A DNA stretch of 64,000 bases from the NCBI GenBank assembly GCA_020975725.1, contig QXJR01000003.1, positions 1,054,001 through 1,118,000 on the forward strand. The letters run 5' to 3'. The notes under the pieces are model-generated. The model ran no database searches and was not told the DNA's origin. It saw only the letters and a list, made by a program, of their open reading frames with translations. The DNA is from Picocystis sp. L7 (taxonomy: Eukaryota; Chlorophyta; Picocystophyceae; Picocystales; Picocystaceae). Of this stretch, positions 53,896-63,902 are shown piece after piece (positions within the stretch are counted from its first letter, which is position 1; every line of letters begins with the position of its first letter). Position numbers and translations under genes: made by a program.

Positions 53896-56800
53896 ATGCA
53901 GCCCGAAGGAACGGTCGAACATCCATGGCGGAACGTCTGTCACATCTCCGTCCCGAGCGTGCGTGACAGGGAGGACGAGGGGAAGTGGGATGGGAGAGTG
54001 TACTGTGCAGCAATGCATCCCTTCCTGCCGAGGATGGTGGTTGGATGCGGAAGGGAAATCACCGAGATGGACTTGTCCAACTTGAACAAAGGTAGAAAAG
54101 TCAGACTGGAGCACAATGTTGTCCAAATCGCTTACACGGACAAACCTGAAATATCGGTTGCTATACTGGAAGACGCATCTGTTTGGAAAGTAGATACCAG
54201 GTTGCAATGCGCTGTACTAGTATTCAACTCTTGGAAACGAACCCCTTCGTCCAGATATCACCTTTCCACTATCGAAAATGTGCTGTACTTCGCTTCTGAT
54301 GGGCAAAAAAGCTTACAAAATGCCGAAATGTGGCCTTCTGATGTGAAAATCGCACCGAAGGGTAAGGCAAGGGTGGAAATGAGCCAGCCTATCACCGCTA
54401 TGTTCATGAGCTCCAGAAAGAGAGTGCTTTTCCTTGGGCATGCGAATGGCAAAGCAAAGGGATACGATATTGCATCATTGAAGAAACTTCGTACCATGAC
54501 TATACCCACAAGGGAAAAGAACACCCAGAACCAGCCAATCACTTGCATATACCAGGGGTCTACAGATTTGGTTACAATCGGCAACTCAGATGGATCCATC
54601 GCCGTGTGGAGTTGGCCGCAAGAATCAACATCTGGGACTCGAGTGATTGCCTTCATCAACAATCCTAACCTGGGGAGGGTTCACTCGGCCATCTTCTTGA
54701 ACGAGCACGCAAGCGTGATTGCGCACACTGGGGAGGAAAATCAAATCCACATCTGGAAAGCAGAATATCGGAATGATGGGACTGCCACGTTGATCCCAGC
54801 AGACACAGGTGCTCTGACCAGCGCAGTTTTAGGATCTGCCACCCAACGAAACTGTCAATTTTCAATTATGATTGCACCCTGCGCGGAAGCTTGCCTGTCT
54901 TTTATTCTTGACACGGGAACAGGGCTGTCAGATAAGCAATGCAGGTCCTTCCTTGATGTATCAGTGGTCCTTCCAGTGTCTGCCATTCCGACACACAAGG
55001 ACTTCGTTTCTCAAACAAAATTTATACTGAACCAGGCAGATGGATTTGAAGGGAACGACGACGGAGTGCTTTTCCTTGACGGAAATGACGTTTGCCGGGG
55101 TTCCATGCTCCAAAACAACCTTGAAGTCATCTGCACTATTCCTGCTGGGTATCGTCCCATCAGCCTCTCTTCGAGTGAGGCACTGGATGATGTGCAAGTT
55201 GCATGCAACAAGCAGGGTGCAGGAGCAGTTGTACTTCAAATTAGCAAAGGCAAGGACAGTGCAGTGATGCCAGGTAGGGCTTCTGCGTTCATCGCGCCGT
55301 CAGACAAAAGAAATGCAGTACTCTCTCAAGATGGTATGTCGCTGATCCTGTTCAACAAAGGGGAAACATGGCAAGAGCAGGAGAACGGAAGGATGACACT
55401 TCCTTTTGAGTGTCTATCTATCTTTCCTGGTCCAAGTACTAAGCACCTTCTTTTAGTGTCTGCCACAAAAATTCTGTGTGTAGACATGTCCATTCATGCC
55501 AACCCCACGGAAGAAGCATGTCCGGCAGTTAGAGTAGAAAAAAGAGAGCGAGTTGTGCAAGTGCAGTGGCAGGAATTGAAAGGTTATGGGACTTACGGCG
55601 CAATCCTGACAGATTCAAGAGTCTTCATGGTGACAGAGAAAATGCAAGTCATCACATCAGTGGGAAGCAAGGATGCATCTTTCACAAGTATTACTTTCGG
55701 TCACCCGCGTTTGATTTCAATACTTTGGGTGGGCCCAGCTCTGTTGGTATCTACACAAAATGCCATCGTTCAGCTGACTTGGAATGGAGGAGTTCGCTTC
55801 GTTGGTACTCTTTCCAGAGGGAACAAGCAAAAGTCGCTCTCCACCTTGATTGCCTCATCGACGGATAGGGTATTTACACTCTGTACATGGGTTCACGGCC
55901 AACGGACTATTGCTACGAGGTATGTGCCCCTGTTCCAGACACTTGTATGGGGATGGTTAAGTTTCAAACAGTCTGATTTGGGCAGCAAAGTAAATTTGGC
56001 CTCCGAAATTCCAACATTGCTGTCACAGTATGACTCCACCAAATGCACAGTTGATCTCATGGAAGCATTGGACAAGGCGGACTTCCCTGACCTGTCACTC
56101 CTTCTTGCAAAGGTGAATACAAACATTCCGCTCACATTAGCATTGAAGTACGCAGTCCACGCTAAGAAGTTTAGTACTGCCTACCATATTATCTATGAAC
56201 AGTACGAAAAATCTTTGGCATTTCCCCGAATAGTCAAATACTCGGATATCTATGAAGATTTTGTGTCACTTGGGGAGACCGCGTTGACTTATGGCCAGTT
56301 TAAGGTGGCCAGGAACTGTTTCCGTCTCGCTTCTGTCACTGAGAGTGAGCTGACTATTGATATCTGCTCTGGCGACTTTGAATCTGCAAGAGATGCGATC
56401 GAAGCAGCTGAAGAAGATGAATCTTTTGATTTAGGGATGATTGTAGCTGATGCTGCCAAGTTCTTGCTGACCGATAAGAAGGTCACAGATTGGGAGATGA
56501 GGGTAGCCGACAAAATTGAATGGACAGCCAAGGGGCTTTTCAAAGCCGTTGAAGCGGAGCTGCTGCAAGACTCTCAAAACAGGATCAAACCTTTGGAAGC
56601 CGGTTTCCCACCTTATTACTACGAGGTTTCTTTGGAAGATGCCCCCAAAGTGGAGGAGAGAATCCTAGAGTACCAGAGGAGTCACCGCAAGGAAGGGGAG
56701 GGTTTTGTGGAAGATACTTTATCATGGGCTGGTGCAAAGATAGGCCTTCCTGTTGATCTTGACGAAGAGGACGATCTGATGGGAGGGGCAATTGTTGACG

Positions 56801-57555
56801 GGGAAGAAAGCAAGGAAGAACAGGAAACACTTGAAGTTCCAAAGCGTACGAGGGCCCAGGCTGAGAATGAAACAGACAAGCAAAGACTAGATGTAGACCT
56901 AGCAGAAAGCTCGGATGATGATGAGTCCGATATTTTAGCAGATTTGGGGCTTGCGGGGCATGGCAACTCCACTGCTACCATGGCACAGAAGAAAGTTGAC
57001 GAGACGAATGCCACAAGTTTGTACAAAGCTGGTGTGGACCTTCTTGAGGACGGAAACATGGAAGAGGCAGCAAACTTCTTCGCCAAATCAATCAAGCTGC
57101 TGACGGCAGCAGAGCACGTTGCAGGAAAGGGAGGAAAAATCATACAGTGTTTGCACTATAGAGTAGCAGCACGCTTGATGGCTGCAGTGAAGGAAAACGA
57201 CCTTGATGGGGACAGCCAAGAATCTGCACGGCTGTTGCGTTACGCCAGCATGCTGAAGCTGGAACCAAAGCACAGGACCAGATGCATACTTGATGCTGCC
57301 CTTAGAAATCTCGAGGTAGGAAACAATAGGTTTGCAAAGGATAAAGCTGAGTATTTGTTGAGTAAATCTGTTGCCAACAGGAAAGGCAAATTAGCATCAC
57401 AGCTGCAAGGGATCATACAACACAGCAACGAAACCGGTGTGTATGATGCTTGCATTCCAGTCGATGAAAACCTGTTCGACTTTTTATCATTTTCTCTCGA
57501 AGCTACCCCAGCTGAATTGGAAGACCGGGTGACACAAGTGTTGACGAGCTTCTAA
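53896..57555 (+). CDS. TWD40-1/TTRAY-type subunit of the TSET/TPLATE complex
   Basis: Coat-like complex subunit with two WD40 propellers and an alpha solenoid, related to COPI beta-prime. 1,219 residues from ATG 53896 (MQPEGTVEHPWRNVCH). Colinear matches (from memory) to Arabidopsis TWD40-1: SVAILEDASVWKVDTRLQC near the start; then VVQVQWQEL, GAILTDSRVFMV and LISILWVGPALLVSTQNA in the second propeller (about residues 550-620). Near the C terminus are LYKAGVDLLEDGNMEEA and KHRTRCILDAALRNLEV followed by AEYLLSKS. Between them is an acidic linker (about 950-1010). It is shorter than the plant protein (about 1,600) because the linker is shorter. No intron. The function is expected in clathrin-related endocytosis at the plasma membrane. 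Confidence 0.85.
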   Translation: MQPEGTVEHPWRNVCHISVPSVRDREDEGKWDGRVYCAAMHPFLPRMVVGCGREITEMDLSNLNKGRKVRLEHNVVQIAYTDKPEISVAILEDASVWKVDTRLQCAVLVFNSWKRTPSSRYHLSTIENVLYFASDGQKSLQNAEMWPSDVKIAPKGKARVEMSQPITAMFMSSRKRVLFLGHANGKAKGYDIASLKKLRTMTIPTREKNTQNQPITCIYQGSTDLVTIGNSDGSIAVWSWPQESTSGTRVIAFINNPNLGRVHSAIFLNEHASVIAHTGEENQIHIWKAEYRNDGTATLIPADTGALTSAVLGSATQRNCQFSIMIAPCAEACLSFILDTGTGLSDKQCRSFLDVSVVLPVSAIPTHKDFVSQTKFILNQADGFEGNDDGVLFLDGNDVCRGSMLQNNLEVICTIPAGYRPISLSSSEALDDVQVACNKQGAGAVVLQISKGKDSAVMPGRASAFIAPSDKRNAVLSQDGMSLILFNKGETWQEQENGRMTLPFECLSIFPGPSTKHLLLVSATKILCVDMSIHANPTEEACPAVRVEKRERVVQVQWQELKGYGTYGAILTDSRVFMVTEKMQVITSVGSKDASFTSITFGHPRLISILWVGPALLVSTQNAIVQLTWNGGVRFVGTLSRGNKQKSLSTLIASSTDRVFTLCTWVHGQRTIATRYVPLFQTLVWGWLSFKQSDLGSKVNLASEIPTLLSQYDSTKCTVDLMEALDKADFPDLSLLLAKVNTNIPLTLALKYAVHAKKFSTAYHIIYEQYEKSLAFPRIVKYSDIYEDFVSLGETALTYGQFKVARNCFRLASVTESELTIDICSGDFESARDAIEAAEEDESFDLGMIVADAAKFLLTDKKVTDWEMRVADKIEWTAKGLFKAVEAELLQDSQNRIKPLEAGFPPYYYEVSLEDAPKVEERILEYQRSHRKEGEGFVEDTLSWAGAKIGLPVDLDEEDDLMGGAIVDGEESKEEQETLEVPKRTRAQAENETDKQRLDVDLAESSDDDESDILADLGLAGHGNSTATMAQKKVDETNATSLYKAGVDLLEDGNMEEAANFFAKSIKLLTAAEHVAGKGGKIIQCLHYRVAARLMAAVKENDLDGDSQESARLLRYASMLKLEPKHRTRCILDAALRNLEVGNNRFAKDKAEYLLSKSVANRKGKLASQLQGIIQHSNETGVYDACIPVDENLFDFLSFSLEATPAELEDRVTQVLTSF

Positions 57556-59745
57556 GGCATACTCGACCTAAGGCTGGTTGAGAATCTGTCGAGGATGAAG
57601 CACTCAACCATGGTTTGACAAGCCCCATAAGTTGTGAAAGTACTGGTATTTCAGAGGGGGTGCATCTTATGAAGTTTATCCATCTATATGGCGCTCATGT
57701 ATGACCAGTTTGCATGTAAAAGGTCGTAATCCTTGAACGAAGTTTGACACTTGGCTACTTTTGAGCTTAAGGAACAAGGCGTCGTGTCGATTTTTCCAGA
57801 ATTCGCTACTGCCATCCCCTTGCACCATTCCGCTGCAGGACGTCCACCAGCTCGGATAAGACATGCTGGGCTTTCATGAGGTGGGGAACCTTCCGGATGT
57901 TAATTTGATTGTTCGAGTCATTCCTGCGTTGTCCCTCGTTGTTGGTCTAGCTCTCCAAACACATTGATCGATCGGCGGTGTCGACCTCGTGTACTCAGAT
58001 TCAAGCATTCCTTGATTCTCGGCAATGTCGCGAGATGACGAGCTGGACCTCGTCCCTTCGATGGCCCAGGTTTTTTCGTTTTCGTATCATTTTATCCTTC
58101 CTTCCAGATCGACAATCATGCCCTCTGGTCTCCTTGCCCTGTCGACCGTTGGTCCGTTCGTTCGATCCCTCTCCTTCGGGGCGGATTCTTCAGGACCGTC
58201 GATCTGCCGGGGGGAACGCCTTCTGCGCCGTCGATGAGGAATCTTTCGTCGAAGGGGGGACCCGCCCCGGCGGGACACGCTGGCAGGATAAGGGAAGCCA
58301 TGGCCGATCACGTGGGGGCTGGGCCAACGGTTCATCGTTCGCGACTGGGATGGACAGGGATCTCGCGAACGGCGAGGCGCAAGGATGGCGAACCAAGACT
58401 TGCACGGATGGAAGGACGGGAGGCAGGGGATCGGTGCGATGGGAGCGAAGCGCGCCATCCACGGGGTGCGGACGAGGGGCTCCTCTGGCGACGTAGCAGA
58501 TGCGGACGTGCGTCTGCGTCCGAGCTTTGGCTTCGTCGTCCGTCTGCGGATCTTTCCTTTCCCGTCTACGACACGGTTCCCGTGGCGCCCGTGCATGAGG
58601 CTTTCAAATGCAGTCCACCGTCCCGTGGGCGTGCACGAGGACACCGATCGCACCCTCGTTCGGCCGTGCCGCGCAAGGTGCGTCCTCGTTCCCACGATCG
58701 GTCCGAACTCGTTCATCCGTTCGGCTCCTCGGCTTCCCGCGCACGCGACGGACGGTGGTGCCAGTTTCGAGCCATCGCCATGACGCCGTACAGGTGGTCG
58801 AACCGTACATCTCCCCTTCTCCCCTGCCCCTCCCCTTCCAGATCGCACCCGGGGCGGTACCCCCACGTGGCTCGAAGGAGCACCGTCCATCCCTGGTGGC
58901 ATCCGACGACGTGGCATCGGATTGGGCAACCCGACCAAGGCGATGAAAAACGGTTCGAAATCCTTCCGTTGTCGAGGATTTTCGAAGCCTTTGTCCGGGT
59001 GAATCCCGTGAGATAAGACCCATATCCCCGGTCTTGCATCTCCTTTTTCCAACGTGGAAGATCCTGCGGGCGGGAAGGCAGCTGGCATCCGCCCCTCTCC
59101 TCTCCGGTTTTACTCCATGACTTCATACGAGCACGTGTCGGGAATACCGTAAGAGGAAGCTCCGGCCGGCCCTCGTGGACGCGGAGCCCCGGACTCCCTC
59201 GCCCCCGACTCCTCGTGGGACCGTCCAGGTCTCCGCTCCCCGACGAGGACGAAGCTTTTCTCTCACGAACGTGCCCCCTTCCTCGGCGAGGATCGGTCGG
59301 GTACCGCGTGGCAGGTCGGGAGGTGGCCTGGCGCCACTGGACCGCCCTTCTCGACGCACGTGGACGTACTTCACTGCTCGACCGCACGTTTCCGCGGTAC
59401 GACGCCGACGAACGGAAGCGCGAGCCTCCGAAACGCGCCTGGGAGGCCCGTGGGAGTTCCCAGGAAACCACGAGGACGCATCGAAGACCTTGTGCGTGAG
59501 TGTGTCCGGTACCAGATCCGCCGCCGAGCCAACGAGGGCTTCTGCCGGTGAAAAAGCACCCTGCTTGCCACAGTGGCACGCTCGAATATCAGTTCAAGCG
59601 AGTGAAAACATTCACGCACTAGAACATCGGCAGCTTAAATCTCGACAAGTACCCCAAGTTCAAGACAAATCACCACCCACGCAACCAAGGCACTGTCCGA
59701 CCTCGTCTGTGAAAAAGTGGACACGAGCCCGTGCTGGGGGTTGTG
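57556..59745. other. Long GC-rich region before the bZIP gene
   Basis: 2.2 kb with large open frames on both strands from 58.0 to 59.6 kb, none with family likeness; they reflect GC-rich composition. It probably contains the bZIP promoter, its 5' untranslated region and one or more first exons. A short candidate starts at 58025 (MSRDDELDLVPSMAQ) but has no convincing donor. A TTCGAA element occurs near 58951. Confidence 0.4.
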
Positions 59746-60600
59746 ATGCAGGTAAGCATGACGGGCCTTGGTTTTTCTGTCCAGTTGGCACGGACATCGC
59801 ACCAGGCTGGGATTCGCGCAAGACTGTTCGACGCTTTCTTTTGCGTGCCCCGTACGTACTTGGTCATGTTTGCTGACAATGCTTGCTTTTCCTACTTTTA
59901 GGCCTACTACCAAGCACCTGGAGGGAATGGTGCTCCTCCAACATACCCCTACAGTTCTGCAAATGGAGCTTCACCCTTTCCCATGTGGGCCGGTCAGCCT
60001 ATGATGCCGCCATATGGGGCACCGCCGCCGTTCTATGGGGCAATGCTACCACCTGGAGCCAATCCCTATGCAGGCTATGGAATGAACCCAGGTTCGATGC
60101 CACCGGAAACAAATGCAGAGAAGAGCACCAGAGGTCCACAACATTTGGGAGCAATGGATATGGAAAATAAAATGATGCAGGGTGGAGGCATGGTACCACC
60201 AAAGATGCCTGGCGCAATGGGGCATACAAATGATCTGATGGCACGGGGCAGTTCTGCAGACATGTCCGGTGGCACTGGGCCAAGCGGGGAACAAGATCCA
60301 CAGAACATCGCACAATGGAAAGACGACAAGGAAGTGAAGAAGCAACGTCGTAAACAAAGCAATCGAGAGTCTGCACGTCGATCAAGACTTCGGAAACAGG
60401 CAGAATGTGAGGAACTTAGTGGCAAGGTAGAGGTGCTGTGTACAGAAAACTCTGCTCTGCAAGCTGAACTTACAAAATTGAAAGAGCAATGCACTTCCCT
60501 CACACAATCAAACGCTGCCCTCCAGTCACGGCTGCAAGACTTGAAGAGAAAACCATTGATTCAAGAAGGGTCACCTACAACCCCTGAAGATGGTTCATGA
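59746..60600 (+). CDS. G-box-binding bZIP transcription factor (GBF type), 5' end unresolved
   Basis: Plant-type bZIP factor binding CACGTG-like sites as dimers. The main exon is 59902-60600. It opens with a multifunctional mosaic region: [19 protein letters not shown] then [17 protein letters not shown], colinear with plant GBF1 (MQAYYGGG...PYMWG...MMPPYG). The basic region is [20 protein letters not shown] with invariant N-x7-R, followed by a leucine zipper (about 45 residues). A likely upstream exon ends ATG CAG at 59751, with donor GTAAGC and a 150-nt intron, which would give MQ-AYY exactly as in GBF1. The N-terminal exon(s) before this are not resolved. It converges on the GPATCH4-like gene. 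Confidence 0.85.
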
Positions 60601-60724
60601 TATTGTTGCCAGACTTTGGATGTACCTTCTGCCTCTTGTGCGGTCCTTTGGCACTTACAGCTCTGTATTTTAGGTCGGACATTGTGCCGTGTTTCTCGAC
60701 CATATCATGACTTTTATTGACAGT

Positions 60725-61958
60725 TTACCTTGACACATACCTTATTTTCTTGCCGGACACCACCACTTTGGAGCTAGTTGATAGCCATTTCTCTAAATCA
60801 CTCTCTACACTTGCCAAGTCAACCATGCCAGCTTGTCCATTCATGTTCTCCTTAACATGAAGAACAGCTTCTTTCAGAAGCTTTTTCAATCTCATCTCTC
60901 CTTTGGACTCCTTCTCAAGACAGCGTTTCACGATCTTCCTCCACTTGATCTGCCCTTGGTTAGCTTCAGTGTCCTGAGCTTCCTCCCCAAACAGTACTTT
61001 TTTTCCTTTCCAATCATTGGTGTTGATCTTAGACCCCTTCACCCCAAGCCCCAGCTTCCCTTGCTGCTTCAAGCTCTGTGCAGCCTTGTAGATATTCGTC
61101 TGATCTCCTTCTGTGAAACATTTCGCTTCGTTCTCCTTTAGTCCTTTCTTCTCCAAGGTCTCCAGACCACCACCATGAACAAAGCCAAGTTTATGTCCCC
61201 ACCACGATTCCGGCATCACCGGCTTTTCAACTTCGACAGGCATGGCATTATTTGCTTCAACAGAAGTGGCATTTTCATCCTGACAGGTCCCCGTCTTCTG
61301 CTTTCTGGAACTTTTCTTTTCTTTCTTCACTAGCTTCTCTTCCCTTTCCTTCCGTTTCTTTGATGCGGGCAAGTCTGACTTCACACTACTTCGTTTTTTT
61401 TGCCTGTGCGACCTCATTTTTCTGCAAAAATTCTTCCTCTTGTTTGGCAATTCGCGCTTGTTTACCGTTCCTTCCTCCCCATCTTCCCCAAGGATCCTTG
61501 GCCAATTCGGCGGCGATGCGAAGTTCGTGTTCTCGAGCGGTGACCAACATTCCGTCTCTGCCCAACGCCTTCTGCACTTTCCCATCCCTTTCTTCCGTTC
61601 GATTCCTTTTCCTCAGCGACTTCGATTCCTTTCTTTCGTCCGTGTTTTCCGAGCCTTCGACGGAGACACGGCTGTCTGTCGAATCGTCGCTGGCGGCCTC
61701 TTCTTTTCCTGAGTTGAGTTTCTGGAGGGTTTCGTTGAACGCATCTTCCCACCACAGGTTCTTCCAATCCCAAACGTCCGCTTTGGCACCCACGCCTTGG
61801 GTGTCTTGCTTCTGCTTGACCTTGATGCACTCTGCGTTCCCGTCCTCGTTCTTCCCGAGCCCTTTCCCTTCGCTCCATCCCATCTTCCGGAGCATGCTGC
61901 TCCCCACGCTCGAGTACACCGCTTTGGAACGCACGCCATGCTGCGGAGGCAGCTTCAT
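60725..61958 (-). CDS. GPATCH4-like G-patch protein, with a frame change
   Basis: Nucleolar-type G-patch protein; G-patches activate DEAH-box RNA helicases. From ATG 61958 (MKLPPQHGVRSKAVYSS) the G-patch is MLRKMGWSEGKGLGKNEDG, followed by QDTQGVGAK and WDWKNLWWEDAFNETL, as in human GPATCH4. After a charged region, the plant-type C-terminal domain follows (PESWWGHKLGFVHGG, EGDQTNIYKAAQSL, ending KKIRYVSR). The two halves are in different frames. The change coincides with an 8-base A run (T run on plus at 61394-61401). With one A fewer the frame would be continuous, so this is either a sequencing or assembly error or a real frameshift. No good intron explains it. Confidence 0.75.
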
Positions 61959-62466
61959 CGCCGTCGAAGGACGCGCGAACAGGCGGAAGGAGCACGTGCA
62001 CGATGGCGGCGTCGACCACCACTTGGAAAGCGCCTGTCCCAGCCCCACCCTCCAATTAACCCCCCTGGAACGAGGTTAACCCTCCCGGGAGGGGGAGAAT
62101 CTCGATCGCACGGGGCGATCCAATCGCAACCCTTGGCGAAGAGATATCGATGCGTGTCCAAGCCCACACCCATTGTTGTGATATTCACAACCGTGTTTTC
62201 CGGTGGGGTTCGAGCTTCCCCGCTTCGGAAGGGGGTGTTCGGTGGACGGGACCGGTCCAAGGGGGGGCGGTCCGACCCAGATGGAGGCAGAGGTTGAGGT
62301 AGGGCGAGGGAAGGGGAGAGGTCGGAGCGGTTGACAGAATGTGACAGAGTGTGAGAGGGTGGAAGAGGGTGAGTGAGTGACAGAGTGTGAGAGGGTGTGA
62401 GAGGGTGGCAGAGGGTGACAGAGTGTGAGAGGGTGAGAAGAAGAGCGAAGGATCGACGTTTGGGCG
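61959..62466. promoter_or_regulatory. Divergent promoter region of GPATCH4-like and GLY1 genes
   Basis: About 510 bp, GC-rich near the G-patch gene; contains the GA-rich repeat tract listed next. Confidence 0.5.
62325..62445 (+). repeat. GTGACAGAGTGTGAGAGG-type repeats
   Basis: Imperfect repeats of TGACAGAGTGTGAGAGGGTG about 20-140 bp before the GLY1 start codon. Resembles the reverse complement of the CT tract before UQCC1 (both share GTTGACAG and GAGAGGGT). Confidence 0.7.
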
Positions 62467-63783
62467 ATGGCGATGGCGCACTGGTGCTGGGCCGCTCAGG
62501 CACCTCCCATGCGCACCAAGGAGGCGTGGAAGGTGCCGTTCAGGAGGAGAACGGAAAGGAAAGTCCGCATGATGTGCAAGGAGGCGTCGGGAGAGGACAG
62601 GCAGACCCTGGAAGCGGCCATGGACGACATCCTGCTGCGCAAGTCCAACGACGTGCGGATCGAAAAAATCAGGTCGTCCGTCGAAGACAAACAGGTCTTG
62701 GAAAGCTGGGAGAAGCTCATGAGGTGGGCTAGGATCAAGGAAAGCAAGGAGCAAGAAGAAGAAAAGGAACTTATGGAAAACGTGACGAAAGTGTGCGTGT
62801 TTGGAGGCGGGTCCTTCGGGACGGCGATGGGGACGCTGCTGGCGAGGAAAAAGAGCCAGCTCAAGGTCGTTCTGCTGTTGAGGGACGAAAATACGTGCAC
62901 GAACATCAATCATTCGCACAGAAACAGCAAATATTTGCCGGACTACGACCTGCCAGATAACGTTCACGCCACCACGGACCCCACAGCAGCACTGCAGGAT
63001 GCAGATTTCGTCATTCACGCCATTCCAGTTCAATCAAGCACCACTTTTTTGGCAGCAATCAAGGATATTATTCCAGAAGACTTGCCTATTCTGGCTGTGA
63101 GCAAGGGTCTCGAAGTGGGCACGGGTAAAATGATGTCAGAAGTCATACCAGACGCTCTCGGCAGAGATCAACCGGTTGTGTTTCTGTCTGGGCCTTCGTT
63201 TGCTGTGGAGATGATGCAAAAGCGACCTACAACTGTGGTTGCAGCATCAAAAGATCCTCAACTAGCCAGAACTGCGCAGCTGCTGTTTGCTTGCCCGTAC
63301 CTGAGGGTGAACACATCCAGCGATGTAATCGGGGTGGAAGTTGCTGGAGCCTTGAAGAATGTCCTTGCCATTGCAGCAGGGGTGGTAGAGGGCCTGGATC
63401 TGGGGAACAATGCACTCGCTGCCTTGACTGCTCAAGGATGCAGCGAAATTCGATGGCTGTCTAGGAAGATGGGTGCAAAGTCGGCCACGCTTCAAGGTGC
63501 CGCCGGGGTCGGCGATATCATGCTCACCTGCTTCGTCAACCTGTCCAGGAACAGAACCGTCGGCGTCCGACTCGGAAAGGGCGAGAGCATCGAAGAAATC
63601 TTGGCGTCTTCCACACAAGTTGCCGAAGGAGTGGCAACAGCCGGTGTAGTGGTGCACCTTGCTTCCAGGTACAAGGTAGCATTGCCGGTGCTCACTGCTG
63701 TGGCGAGGATCATTGCAGGACAGCTTTCGCCGAGGGAGGCCGTGTACGGCATTATGAACCTTCCGCAGATTGAGGAGCGATGA
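62467..63783 (+). CDS. GLY1: Plastid glycerol-3-phosphate dehydrogenase (GLY1/SFD1 type)
   Basis: Reduces dihydroxyacetone phosphate to glycerol-3-phosphate for plastid glycerolipid synthesis. 438 residues from ATG 62467. A basic ~60-residue transit peptide is followed by a helical segment (SWEKLMRWARI) also found before the domain in Arabidopsis GLY1. The NAD-binding motif is VFGGGSFGTA (G113-G118). Further blocks: LAVSKGLEVGTG, FLSGPSFAVEMM, VEVAGALKNVLAIAAGVVEG and LTCFVNLSRNRTVGVRLG. It ends YGIMNLPQIEER, as in plants. No intron. Head to head with the G-patch gene. Confidence 0.95.
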   Translation: MAMAHWCWAAQAPPMRTKEAWKVPFRRRTERKVRMMCKEASGEDRQTLEAAMDDILLRKSNDVRIEKIRSSVEDKQVLESWEKLMRWARIKESKEQEEEKELMENVTKVCVFGGGSFGTAMGTLLARKKSQLKVVLLLRDENTCTNINHSHRNSKYLPDYDLPDNVHATTDPTAALQDADFVIHAIPVQSSTTFLAAIKDIIPEDLPILAVSKGLEVGTGKMMSEVIPDALGRDQPVVFLSGPSFAVEMMQKRPTTVVAASKDPQLARTAQLLFACPYLRVNTSSDVIGVEVAGALKNVLAIAAGVVEGLDLGNNALAALTAQGCSEIRWLSRKMGAKSATLQGAAGVGDIMLTCFVNLSRNRTVGVRLGKGESIEEILASSTQVAEGVATAGVVVHLASRYKVALPVLTAVARIIAGQLSPREAVYGIMNLPQIEER

Positions 63784-63902
63784 CAGGTACACTTACGACA
63801 CACATGACTGCAATAAATTTCAAGCTTCTTTCCATGATGGCTTGCACTGAGCTTGTCTTATTTCGCGAGGCCGAGCGACCTTTCGTCCTCGAACGTGCCA
63901 TC

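Noticed and set aside
58087-59088. 333-codon minus-strand frame before the bZIP gene
   Set aside because: Arg/Pro/Gly-rich composition, equally long frames on the other strand, no motif; a GC effect.
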